A stretch of DNA of 64,000 bases from Breoghania sp963678585 (GTDB taxonomy: Bacteria > Pseudomonadota > Alphaproteobacteria > Rhizobiales > Stappiaceae): the NCBI GenBank assembly GCA_963678585.2, contig CAXXGA010000002.1, positions 1,984,001-2,048,000 of the forward strand. Reading direction: 5' to 3'. The notes beneath the pieces are model-generated. The model ran no database searches, was not told the origin of the DNA, and saw nothing but the letters and a program-made list of their open reading frames with translations. The position numbers and the translations under genes are program-made. Shown here one piece after another: positions 19,471 through 28,048 of this stretch; within the stretch, counting starts at the first letter, position 1, and each line of letters opens with the position of its first letter.

Positions 19471-19591
19471 TTGGCTCTCCTAGACATGTTGGCCGGCCTA
19501 TCCGGCACCAGAGAGGCGGTGGTCTGGTTGCTTGCGCTGGCGAGCGCCCTCAAGAAACCTTCCACCTACGAACAGATATTGAAGCCTGAAA

Positions 19592-20122
19592 TCAGAGCTT
19601 CTCGACCTGTGCGTATTCGAGTTCGACCGGGGTAGCCCGACCGAAAATGGAAACAGCGACCTTCAGACGGGCGCGTTCGTCGTCGACCTCCTCGACAAGA
19701 CCATTGAACGAGGCAAACGGACCGTCGGAGACCCGCACCTGCTCGCCGACCTCGAAGGAGACGGACGGTTTCGGCCGATCGACGCCTTCCTGCACCTGAT
19801 GCAGGATGCGCTGCGCTTCGGCCTCGGAAATCGGCATCGGCCGATTGTCGGTTCCAAGAAACCCGGTAACCCGCGGCGTGTTCTTGATGAGATGATAGGC
19901 GTCGTCCGTCATCTCCATCTTTACGAGCACATAGCCGGGAAAGAACTTGCGCTCCGCATCAACCTTGCGACCGCGACGAACCTCCACGACCTTTTCGGTC
20001 GGAACGAGGATTTCCTCAAACAGATCGTCGAGGCCGGTCGACTGCGCCTTTTCCCGGATCGATTCCGCGACTTTCTTCTCGAAATTCGAATAGGCGTGGA
20101 CGATGTACCAACGCTTGGCCAT
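19592..20122 (-). CDS. nusG: Transcription termination/antitermination protein NusG
   Basis: A 176-residue NusG. The NGN domain begins MAKRWYIVHAYSNFEKKVAE and contains the RKFFPGYVLVKMEM strand that clamps RNA polymerase. The C-terminal KOW motif (VGEQVRVSDGPFASFNGLVEEV) binds S10 or Rho. Both partners, beta' and S10, are encoded in this window. It follows secE by 45 nt in the conserved secE-nusG pair. Confidence 0.98.
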   Translation of the reverse strand: MAKRWYIVHAYSNFEKKVAESIREKAQSTGLDDLFEEILVPTEKVVEVRRGRKVDAERKFFPGYVLVKMEMTDDAYHLIKNTPRVTGFLGTDNRPMPISEAEAQRILHQVQEGVDRPKPSVSFEVGEQVRVSDGPFASFNGLVEEVDDERARLKVAVSIFGRATPVELEYAQVEKL

Positions 20123-20167
20123 GAGACCCCAGTCCGCTTCGTTTGATATCGTTTACGGTTCGAGCGC

Positions 20168-20362
20168 TCAGCCCAAACCAACCAGAAGCTTCACGCCCGC
20201 GGCCATGATCTGATCGGCAAGCAGGAAGAAGATCGACGCCGCAGCGGCCATGATGAACACCATCACGGTGGTGACGACGGTCTCCTTGCGCGTCGGCCAG
20301 GAAACCTTCGCAACCTCCTGACGCGTCTGCTGGAGGAACGTAAAGGGATTGTTTTTCGCCAT
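20168..20362 (-). CDS. secE: Preprotein translocase subunit SecE
   Basis: A 64-residue, single-span SecE of the short type found outside Enterobacteria. An amphipathic segment with VAKVSWPTRKETVVTT, the family signature, precedes one membrane helix at about 29-52. SecE clamps SecY in the general secretion channel. The location directly upstream of nusG is conserved in bacteria and supports the call. Confidence 0.96.
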   Translation of the reverse strand: MAKNNPFTFLQQTRQEVAKVSWPTRKETVVTTVMVFIMAAAASIFFLLADQIMAAGVKLLVGLG

Positions 20363-20588
20363 TCCGCCTGTGGCCGCCCGTGGCCTGCTTCAGCGCCATC
20401 CCGCATCGAAATCAGATGCAGGGTGTCGCCTGTTATTCGTGTTTCAGACCTGTGCGACCAGCCTCCCGGCACAGATACCCGATGGATATCCGGTCACTTG
20501 ATCCCGCTTCTTTTTCGTTTCCTGCGCCGCATCGGATGGAACGCCCACCCAGCGATTCGCGGAAACGCTGCCATTTAAACGGCATATA

Positions 20589-20612
20589 GGCGCGCGGAAT
20601 CATCCGCGCGCC
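20589..20612 (-). promoter_or_regulatory. Strong hairpin between tRNA-Trp and secE
   Basis: A 10-bp stem (GGCGCGCGGA and complement) with a 4-nt loop lies 55 nt past the tRNA-Trp 3' end. The next bases on the minus strand are TATATGCC, a weak U-run. It could terminate the tuf-tRNA-Trp transcript partially or sit in the leader of a secE transcript. Confidence 0.5.
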
Positions 20613-20630
20613 AAAGCTCGCTGCGCATTA

Positions 20631-20658
20631 CTTATAGCCGTCGAACCGATTCCACAAG
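20631..20658 (-). promoter_or_regulatory. Possible promoter of secE-nusG-rplKAJL
   Basis: On the minus strand CTTGTG and TATAAG are separated by 16 nt, just downstream of tRNA-Trp. The -10 is good and the -35 matches the alphaproteobacterial CTTGAC type in part. No other candidate in the 304-nt gap looks better. Confidence 0.4.
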
Positions 20659-20666
20659 AGTGAAAC

Positions 20667-20742
20667 TGGCAGGGGCGGAGGGACTCGAACCCACGACCTG
20701 CGGTTTTGGAGACCGCTGCTCTACCAACTGAGCTACACCCCT
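20667..20742 (-). tRNA. tRNA-Trp (CCA)
   Basis: A 76-nt cloverleaf on the minus strand, with acceptor AGGGGTG, D-arm GCTCAGTTGGTAGAGC, anticodon loop CTCCAAA (CCA, Trp), T-arm GGGTTCGAGTCCC and encoded CCA. It sits between tuf copy 2 and secE, the conserved arrangement. Confidence 0.98.
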
Positions 20743-20927
20743 ACTGTCCAATCTGCCAATATGTGCACCGCAGCGCGCGAGCTGGCAGACCACCACTTGC
20801 AGCCGGTTCGGCTACATTGCCCGAAGCCTCACCTGAGCGGCAGCTTCAGGCAATCCCGACAGGCGGGCCCTTATAGACCCTGTCGCCGGGATTGCAAGCG
20901 CGACCTTGAGGCCGCGCCGCTTAATGC

Positions 20928-22118
<1,191 letters not shown>

Positions 22119-22317
22119 CGACGTCGCTCTCTGCTCGTTTGCTCGCGGAGCAAGCCCGCGGATTTCCCATTCCAGGCACGGCCGGAGGCCGCGTCACCGC
22201 GCCAGCCGGCGATGGATCAGAACCCCGGGACCGCCCCTCCCGTTCGGGAGGCCCATATATATGGCGTGACCATATATAGAGGTCGTCCGGCGACTTGCAG
22301 AGGTTTTGCTCGAAGGT

Positions 22318-22391
22318 TGGAGCGGGTGAAGGGAATCGAACCCTCGTCATCAGCTTGGAAGGCTGTTGCTCTACCATTGAGCTACACCCGC
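22318..22391 (-). tRNA. tRNA-Gly (TCC)
   Basis: A 74-nt cloverleaf on the minus strand with acceptor GCGGGTG, D-arm AGCTCAATGGTAGAGC, anticodon loop CTTCCAA (TCC, Gly), T-arm GGGTTCGATTCCC and encoded CCA. It lies 21 nt downstream of tRNA-Tyr. Confidence 0.98.
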
Positions 22392-22412
22392 GCTCGTAGG
22401 CTTGAGGTGCGA

Positions 22413-22497
22413 TGGTGGAGGAGGTTGGATTCGAACCAACGTAGGCAAAGCCAACGGATTTACAGTCCGTCCCCTTTAACCACTCGGGCACTCCTCC
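22413..22497 (-). tRNA. tRNA-Tyr (GTA)
   Basis: An 85-nt class II tRNA on the minus strand with acceptor GGAGGAG, anticodon loop CTGTAAA (GTA, Tyr), a long variable arm, T-arm TTGGTTCGAATCCAA and encoded CCA. It is the first gene of the tRNA-Tyr, tRNA-Gly, tuf unit. Confidence 0.98.
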
Positions 22498-22631
22498 GTT
22501 TATCGCAACCGGTAGCCTGAAAGCCTACAGGATCGCCAAACAGAAACACCCCGCCCCGCTCTTTCCCGTTCAGCGCCCGTACAAGACAAACGCTGGCGGG
22601 AACCGGTGGGGCGGTGAATCCCGTGGCGCGT

Positions 22632-22660
22632 TTTATGGCGATGTCGCCCTTCAGTGTCAA
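22632..22660 (-). promoter_or_regulatory. Promoter of the tRNA-Tyr/tRNA-Gly/tuf transcript
   Basis: On the minus strand a perfect TTGACA (22655-22660) is followed after 17 nt by CATAAA (22632-22637), about 135 nt upstream of tRNA-Tyr. The spacing and -35 fit a strong housekeeping promoter. The rest of the 488-nt divergent gap (22498-22985) holds no gene that I can support. Confidence 0.65.
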
Positions 22661-22985
22661 CGGCCTATTCGGGAAGAATTTCAAGTCCGATTGAAACAGG
22701 TGTGGAAACACTACGCTCACACGGGTCAAATCCTTCGGTTTTCTGCGGTATTTGAAAATTTGTCCCCAGCCGGAACTCCGTGAAAAACGTGCCGATGCGT
22801 CTATTTTTCCCGGACACTCCGCACCTTGCCGCCCGAGCATGCGAAGCGGTATCTGCCGCCCGCCTGCCACCCCTTCGCCCGACCTCCGCCGGAACGACCC
22901 GCAATGCAGGCCGCAAAGCAACCCCGCAGGATGGGCCCGCGAAGCCCGCTTGCGCGGCGCGCGGCGCGTCGATAGAGGTAACGTC

Positions 22986-23852
22986 ATGAGCACACCTCCG
23001 GAGCCGCCCAGCGGCAAACCCCGCCGCCCCAGCACCCGTTCGCCCCGCCCGGGTGGGAAAGGCCGCGCCTATGGCAAGCCCGGCGCCCAGAAATACGGTG
23101 CGAAGAAATACGGCAGCCAGCGGCGCGCCGATCACGACCCCGATGCGCCGCTTCTCCTGTATGGGCTGCACACGGTCGAGGCCGCCTTTTCGAATCCCGA
23201 CCGCAAGCGCCATCGCCTCGTCGCAACCCGCAATGCGCTTCAGCGGCTGGAAGAGCGCGGCGTCAAGGTGGATGTGCCGGTCGATCTGGTCGATCCGCGC
23301 TCCATCGCCCGCCAGGTGCCGCGCGATGCGGTGCATCAGGGCGTACTGCTGCAGGTCGATCCCCTGCCCGCCTATGACCTGAAGTCGTTGGGCGATGCAC
23401 GCCTTGTCCTTGCGCTCGATCAGGTGACCGATCCGCATAATGTGGGCGCGATCCTTCGCTCCTCCGTGGCGCTGGCCGCCGATGCGGTGGTGACGACCCA
23501 TCGCCATTCGCCGGAAGAAGGCGCGGTGCTCGCCAAATCGGCCTCGGGCGCGCTGGATATGGTGCGCCACCTTAAGGTGCAGAATATGGCGCGCTTTCTC
23601 GCCGAGGCGGGCGAAGCGGGCTTCACCCGCGTGGCGCTGGACAGCGACGGCCCGGCCCCACTGGAAGAAACCGATCTCGGCCAGCGGCTGATTCTGGTTC
23701 TGGGAGCGGAAGGCAAGGGCGTGCGTCAGGGCGTGCGCGAAGCCTGCGACACGCTCGCCCGGCTCGACATGCCCGGCAAGATCCGCTCGCTCAACGTCTC
23801 CAACGCCGCCGTGCTCTCTCTTTATGTGGCGCGCAAGAAGCTGGGGCTCTAG
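22986..23852 (+). CDS. rlmB: 23S rRNA (guanosine-2'-O-)-methyltransferase RlmB
   Basis: A 288-residue SPOUT-fold (TrmH-type) methyltransferase. A basic, Pro/Gly-rich N-terminal tail (1-50) precedes the substrate-binding domain beginning LLLYGLHTVEAAFSNPDRK. The trefoil-knot catalytic domain follows, with LALDQVTDPHNVGAILRS (the conserved Asn and Arg) and the AdoMet-binding LILVLGAEGKGVRQ and IRSLNVSNAAVLSLY motifs. RlmB methylates G2251 of 23S rRNA in the P-site loop. The ATG at 22986 is used; codons upstream are arginine-rich non-coding sequence. It is divergent from the tRNA-tuf unit. Confidence 0.93.
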   Translation: MSTPPEPPSGKPRRPSTRSPRPGGKGRAYGKPGAQKYGAKKYGSQRRADHDPDAPLLLYGLHTVEAAFSNPDRKRHRLVATRNALQRLEERGVKVDVPVDLVDPRSIARQVPRDAVHQGVLLQVDPLPAYDLKSLGDARLVLALDQVTDPHNVGAILRSSVALAADAVVTTHRHSPEEGAVLAKSASGALDMVRHLKVQNMARFLAEAGEAGFTRVALDSDGPAPLEETDLGQRLILVLGAEGKGVRQGVREACDTLARLDMPGKIRSLNVSNAAVLSLYVARKKLGL

Positions 23853-23861
23853 GCCCCGCTC

Positions 23862-24356
23862 CTAGCGGCAGCGCCGGTACTTGCCCGAATAGGCGAGATA
23901 GAGCCCCGTGCGCGGATTGAAGCTCCGGTATTTCGAGGCGCAATAGGCGTACCACTCACGCGTACCGGGCACCGGACGACCATAGGCCCGCGGCCGGTAA
24001 TAGCGCGGCGAGGCGACCGGTCCGCGGCGATAGTAATAGCCGGGATGATAGCCATAACTTCGGTACGGCACGCCCACATAGGGCCCGACAAACGGGCCGG
24101 AGCGGAACCACACTGAAAGGCCCGGCCGGTAGGGCCGGTAGTACCGATAAGACCGGTAGCGGCGATTTCGATAATGAACCGGCTCGGCCGCGACCGCCTC
24201 ACCGGCCACCGCAGCGCCTGCGCGCTTCATCTGGTGACCGGCCTGAAGCGGCATGGCCGCCGCCGTCTCCGCACCCAGCCACATCAGCGCCAGCAGACAG
24301 AGCGCCGCGCCCAGCATCGACTTTGCGGACAGAAACGTCCCGTTCGACGGTTTCAT
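23862..24356 (-). CDS. BA14K family secreted protein
   Basis: A 164-residue protein with a signal sequence (MKPSNGTFLSAKS followed by a hydrophobic core, probable cleavage near residue 35). A Tyr/Arg/Gly/Pro-rich low-complexity middle follows. The C-terminal motif WYAYCASKYRSFNPRTGLY ending in a Tyr-Arg-Arg-Cys-Arg tail is the BA14K signature of Brucella and relatives. BA14K proteins are lectin-like, immunoreactive envelope proteins. The two conserved cysteines near the C-terminus probably form a disulfide. It is convergent with rlmB, with only 9 nt between stops, and has a roughly 360-nt gene-free gap upstream. Confidence 0.85.
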   Translation of the reverse strand: MKPSNGTFLSAKSMLGAALCLLALMWLGAETAAAMPLQAGHQMKRAGAAVAGEAVAAEPVHYRNRRYRSYRYYRPYRPGLSVWFRSGPFVGPYVGVPYRSYGYHPGYYYRRGPVASPRYYRPRAYGRPVPGTREWYAYCASKYRSFNPRTGLYLAYSGKYRRCR

Positions 24357-24716
24357 GACACGTCCTCCTGTGCCTCGCCCCGCGCCCGCGCTCGACAATC
24401 GCCGACCGCAGCCTCCCGCAGGGCCTATCAAGTTTAACACCTGCAACTGCACAAGAAGAAACCGTGCGCAAACAAAACGGCGAAAGCCGGGCGACCTGCA
24501 AAACCTACAACCGACGACACCAATTGCGGCCACCCCGCTTTGCACTTGCCCAGGGTGACCGCGAACGATGGCGCATTTTCGAGGAAACCGGATGGCTTTG
24601 CCTGTGGCTAAAGGTGATTTCCCGGGATGCAACGCCGCGCACCTTGTGCTATGGGAGCGGAAATTGCCGAACCGAAGGCGGGATCTGCCCCGAAATTCCT
24701 TCGCGCGTTCGCAAGC

Positions 24717-24792
<76 letters not shown>

Positions 24793-25248
24793 ATATTTTC
24801 AATGACTTAGCCGAAATTCGATGCGAACGAAATGAGAACGCGAGGCGGTCTCACGCCGCACGTGCGAGCCCCTTTTTGGTCTCACGGGATTTCGGGAAAA
24901 ACCGTCACTCGTTGCGGTCTGGTTGTGTGACCGAACTTGGGCCGCCTGCGGACTGTCGAATTTTGCTGGCGAACCAACAAAGCAGCCACTCTGCCTAGGA
25001 ACCTATCCCGAGCCTAGCGCCCTCTAGCAACCATTTAATGACCGCCTCAAGCACCTAAAGTGTCGAACGATGAGAGATGTATATAACAATTATTCCACAA
25101 CATATTACGTAGCGTCTCATGCTACGAGCCGCCATATTTTCTACGGACACCACAAGGCATTACCATATTATTACTTAGTATAATATATACATATTTCAAT
25201 TTTTATGATCAAATAGATTAGGCAGGAGAATGGAAAAGGGAGTTCACG
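24793..25248. other. AT-rich gene-free leader after tRNA-Thr
   Basis: This 456-nt stretch has no supported gene. Its second half (about 25070-25215) is markedly AT-rich compared with the 62 % GC surroundings. It contains a 5-bp GTAGC/GCTAC hairpin near 25111-25127 and a TATAAT-like box near 25178-25183 that could drive the DinB operon. It may be the left edge of an acquired segment. Confidence 0.5.
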
Positions 25249-25800
25249 ATGTCCCGAGCAAAAGAAATCATCCGGCGTCAACTGGATCACAGCGGAACCA
25301 TGTTGTTGAACGCCGCCAAAGTGTTGAGCGACGACGAATTCTTTTGGGAACCCCCTGTTGGCGGCTCAATGGCTTGGACGATGCGGCATCTGTCGGCGTT
25401 GCAGGATTGGTCAGTCAACCGGGTTTTCAATCGGACTGAACCGAAATTGCGCCGCGGTGAACGCGAGGCGTTCAAGGGTGGGCGCGCCATCACAGATTCT
25501 GATCGCGAAATGATGCGTGACCGGGCTGCAATCGAAGGTGAATTCGCCAATGAGCAATACGAAACGATCCGGGCGCTTGATGCATTCGAAGAAGGGCAAT
25601 GGAATGTGTCGACTCCTTCGGGCTGCCGGTTCCCGACTTATGGGATCCTGTGGGAGCATCTTGCCACCCACAACCATTGGCATCTGGGGGCAATCTCGGT
25701 CAGCCATCCCAAACTAACCCAATTGGTTATGGTGGCACCGCGCTATTACACCGTCGATCCGCAAGACAACTCGAACTGGGAGAAAGAAAATGTCAGCTGA
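25249..25800 (+). CDS. DinB-fold protein
   Basis: A 183-residue four-helix-bundle protein of the DinB/YfiT type. The metal-binding histidine pattern is visible: His47 in MAWTMRHLSALQDW, His137 in WEHLATHNHWHLG and further histidines at 141, 143 and 145. Family members use a His triad to hold a divalent metal, and several are thiol-dependent S-transferases (bacillithiol or mycothiol type); the substrate here is unknown. The ATG at 25249 has GGGAG 9 nt upstream. Its end overlaps the next gene by 11 nt, so the two are probably translationally coupled. It leads a three-gene operon. Confidence 0.75.
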   Translation: MSRAKEIIRRQLDHSGTMLLNAAKVLSDDEFFWEPPVGGSMAWTMRHLSALQDWSVNRVFNRTEPKLRRGEREAFKGGRAITDSDREMMRDRAAIEGEFANEQYETIRALDAFEEGQWNVSTPSGCRFPTYGILWEHLATHNHWHLGAISVSHPKLTQLVMVAPRYYTVDPQDNSNWEKENVS

Positions 25801-26269
25801 GTATAATCCAAATACCGCGGCTAGAACCGAGTTGTCGAAATTCTTCGCCCTTGCAGTCAAGACCCAGCGCTCGCTGGAAATGTGGTCCGGGTTTATCGAC
25901 GAAGAGTGGCATGAATTCCAACGCCAGCCTGAGTTCGAAAGCTTTTGCATAAGCGCTTGCGGGCAACACATCGGACATGTCGAATATCCCGGACGTGGGC
26001 AGATTCCCTGGATCGCCGATTACGAGGCCGAATTCGGCCCCGTTCCCGAAATCTGGTTTAAGGACAAACAGGGTATCACCGACCGTGCACTGTTTGATGA
26101 GTACCGCAAAACCGGTCGTGTCTATGCGTCGTGGGACTGTGGCCCACTGCAGCCCGACGATATGAGCGGCGACCGGTTGAAACGTAAAGAGGGCGGCACG
26201 CCGGGTAACGGAAAAGACAAGGGCGACAAGAGCAAGAAAGACGACAAGGGAAAGAAAAAGGACGGCTAG
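25790..26269 (+). CDS. Hypothetical protein with Lys/Asp/Gly-rich tail
   Basis: A 159-residue protein of unrecognised family. Residues 1-125 look folded, with aromatic-rich segments (EMWSGFIDEEWHEFQ, YEAEFGPVPEIWF, GRVYASWDCGP) and three cysteines at 53, 57 and 117. The CxxxC spacing and the later SWDC could bind metal or form a disulfide. Residues 129-159 are almost only Lys, Asp and Gly and are predicted disordered. No signal peptide or membrane helix is visible. The start is a well-spaced ATG inside the end of the DinB gene. The next gene begins 3 nt after its stop, so all three probably act together. Confidence 0.65.
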   Translation: MSAEYNPNTAARTELSKFFALAVKTQRSLEMWSGFIDEEWHEFQRQPEFESFCISACGQHIGHVEYPGRGQIPWIADYEAEFGPVPEIWFKDKQGITDRALFDEYRKTGRVYASWDCGPLQPDDMSGDRLKRKEGGTPGNGKDKGDKSKKDDKGKKKDG

Positions 26270-26272
26270 CGC

Positions 26273-26920
26273 GTGACCGATATCGGGAAAATCGATCGAC
26301 CGGGCTTTGCTCGCAGCGAATTTACCCGTACTGAACAGGCGTCCTACCAAGCCTATCTTGAAAAGATCGCGCAGGATCATTGCCCGTTCCTGCGCGATTC
26401 TCTTTTTCGCGGCGGAACAGTCACCGACGTATTCCGGATAAGTGAAGACGTCTACTCACTCGACTTTCTGCGCCTTTTCCTTGCCGTGTTGCGGTGCGTC
26501 GAGGGTTTTGTGGCACAACGGCGAAAATTCACGGCGCGAGCAAAGCTGCTCTATTGCCGCAACATCGCCATGATCGGGCCGATCGGCGAGGCCGCGGAAT
26601 GGAACCGGCTGATGTCTTCGTTGCATTGGCCGCTAAAGGACGATTACACGGCTTGCGGAGTGATGTTTGGCAAGTTTTGGCCCGGTGAAGCGCTGACGTC
26701 GCGGAGCGGCGTGCCGATCCCGGATCCGCCGTTTGGGTTGCTGTCGATTAGGTCGGCGCTACGCCACCGCGATCAGGCCTTTTTTGAGAGATCGCCTTGG
26801 CTGATTGGAGAATTGCAGGGTGCAGACATGAACTGCGCAGACAATACTCTCTCGCGGGTGGCGCGAGCCAAGACTGATCAAGCGCTTGAAATTCTCAAAG
26901 ACAGGGTCAAGTTGTATTAG
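26273..26920 (+). CDS. Hypothetical protein, third gene of the DinB operon
   Basis: A 215-residue protein beginning with GTG, 3 nt after the previous stop. It has a HCPFLRDSLF motif at about residue 36, a hydrophobic LDFLRLFLAVLRCVEGF helix, then RNIAMIGPIGEAAEW and the distinctive FGKFWPGEALTSRSGVPIPDPP in two pieces with GLLSIRSALRHRDQAF. I noticed a loose resemblance to proteins labelled DUF6875 but cannot confirm it. It has no signal peptide. Close coupling to a DinB-fold protein suggests a shared pathway, perhaps small-molecule modification. That is inference only. Confidence 0.6.
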   Translation: MTDIGKIDRPGFARSEFTRTEQASYQAYLEKIAQDHCPFLRDSLFRGGTVTDVFRISEDVYSLDFLRLFLAVLRCVEGFVAQRRKFTARAKLLYCRNIAMIGPIGEAAEWNRLMSSLHWPLKDDYTACGVMFGKFWPGEALTSRSGVPIPDPPFGLLSIRSALRHRDQAFFERSPWLIGELQGADMNCADNTLSRVARAKTDQALEILKDRVKLY

Positions 26921-26969
26921 ACGCGCACTGCGCGCATTGCGCCAAAAGAGGGCGCAAAGTGGCTATAGC

Positions 26970-27261
26970 TCAATGAATCTGCCGCTCCCGCTCCACCGCC
27001 GCGCGCAGATATTTCAGATCCGGCCACAGCCCCGCAAGCAGCTGAACCTGGCTCACGCAGTCCACCTGCCGCTCCCTCTCCGCCGTCTCCAGAGCGACCA
27101 GCCGCCGCGCGTGATCCTCCAGCGTCGAATCGAACTTCTGCCAGCCGACCGACAGGCCGACGATAAGTCCCCCCGATCATGATGAGATTGCCGACCGAGA
27201 TATCCGGTCGGATCCAGCCCGTATCATCTACATCACCGAAAAACCGGGCCGCCCCCATCAC
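26970..27261 (-). pseudogene. Frameshifted small membrane/coiled-coil protein
   Basis: Two reading frames join at a run of six G on the minus strand (27169-27174). Before it one reads WIRPDISVGNLIMIGG. Removing one G lets reading continue as LIVGLSVGWQKFDSTLEDHA and then a heptad-like helix ending VERERQIH before a stop at 26970. Together they resemble short phage-type proteins with one membrane helix and a coiled coil. As written, the frame is broken, so this is a decayed gene or a homopolymer sequencing error. The true 5' end is unclear; the ATG at 27261 lies inside a terminator. Confidence 0.5.
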
Positions 27262-27282
27262 GAGCGCGGCCCGGCCTTTTTC
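27238..27282 (-). terminator. Bidirectional-type terminator after the GNAT gene
   Basis: A 9-bp stem CCGGGCCGC/GCGGCCCGG (27244-27252 and 27266-27274) is flanked by CCTTTTTCC on the plus side and TTTTTC on the minus side. It immediately follows the stop of the minus-strand GNAT gene. Confidence 0.75.
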
Positions 27283-27783
27283 CTACCCGTGCTGATCCAG
27301 ACCAAACGCCGGGTGATGGATCAGTTCGCCTTCCGGCTCGCTCCCGTCGAAAGGCAAGGCCATGACCACCTCCGGGGGGCAGCCGGGCACGTAGAGGCCG
27401 GGGAAGGTGCGGAAGCCGAAGCGGGGGTAGTAGTCCGGGTGTCCGACCAGCGCCGCACCCCGATGCGTCGGCTTCAAGCGGAGGATCGCCTCGCGCATGA
27501 GGGCCGAACCGATCCCCAGACCGTGCAGCGGCGGCACGACGCCGACCGGGCCGATCAGCCCCCAGCCTTCCTGCTCGCCCGCAAAGCCCGGCGAGACGGC
27601 CAGATGGCCGACCACCTCGCCGTCTTTTTCCGCGACGAGCGAGAGGGTCAGCGCCCCCGCCGCGCGCAGCCTTTCCACGATGGCCGCCTCCGTTCCGGTG
27701 GCGATTGCAAGTACGCTCATGGCCTGGCGAATGACATCGCCGATTGCGGGGATGTCAGCTTTGGTTTCATTGCGGATCAACAT
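27283..27783 (-). CDS. GNAT family N-acetyltransferase
   Basis: A 166-residue GCN5-related acetyltransferase of the YhbS type. Strand 4 and the acetyl-CoA loop read GLIGPVGVVPPLHGLGIGSA, with the Q/RxxGxG/A-like LHGLGIG motif. The later GHPDYYPRFGF segment is typical of the YhbS group. The substrate is unknown. Only one base separates its start from the stop of the UPF0386 gene upstream, so they form a bicistron that ends at the terminator at 27238-27282. Confidence 0.85.
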   Translation of the reverse strand: MLIRNETKADIPAIGDVIRQAMSVLAIATGTEAAIVERLRAAGALTLSLVAEKDGEVVGHLAVSPGFAGEQEGWGLIGPVGVVPPLHGLGIGSALMREAILRLKPTHRGAALVGHPDYYPRFGFRTFPGLYVPGCPPEVVMALPFDGSEPEGELIHHPAFGLDQHG

Positions 27784-27784
27784 G

Positions 27785-28048
27785 TCATGCTCCCTGATTG
27801 TCGTATTGCGCGCGCACGGAAATCCGCCCGCGTTTCGAGATCCGGTACGGATTGCCCGAACGGGATTCGATCAGCCTCTTGGTTCGCAACCGGTGGAAGA
27901 TGTTCAGGTTGAAGTCGGCAAGGATCAGCCCCTCGCGCGTAACGCATGTCACGCGCGTAATCTTGGGGCCATCGCCGCGCTCGTGCAGGATCCGGCCGCC
28001 AAGAGCCAGAACGTGCAACGCACGTTGTTCATTTCGTGAGATATTCAT
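27785..28048 (-). CDS. UPF0386 (YjhX family) protein
   Basis: An 87-residue protein with the YjhX/UPF0386 pattern: MNISRNEQRALHVLALGGRI, then TRVTCVTREGLILAD, HRLRTKRLIESRSGNPY and RISKRGRISVRAQ. The fold is expected to be a small winged helix. The E. coli relative has been proposed as a toxin with partner YjhQ, which is itself a GNAT acetyltransferase. The ATG at 28048 is preferred over the GTG-type extension to 28063. It is followed after 1 nt by a GNAT gene, so the gene pair resembles the yjhX-yjhQ pair. Confidence 0.88.
   Translation of the reverse strand: MNISRNEQRALHVLALGGRILHERGDGPKITRVTCVTREGLILADFNLNIFHRLRTKRLIESRSGNPYRISKRGRISVRAQYDNQGA

Noticed and set aside
22665..23570. 301-codon frame antisense to rlmB
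   Set aside because: It overlaps the conserved SPOUT methyltransferase on the other strand and the tRNA promoter region, and has no family features.
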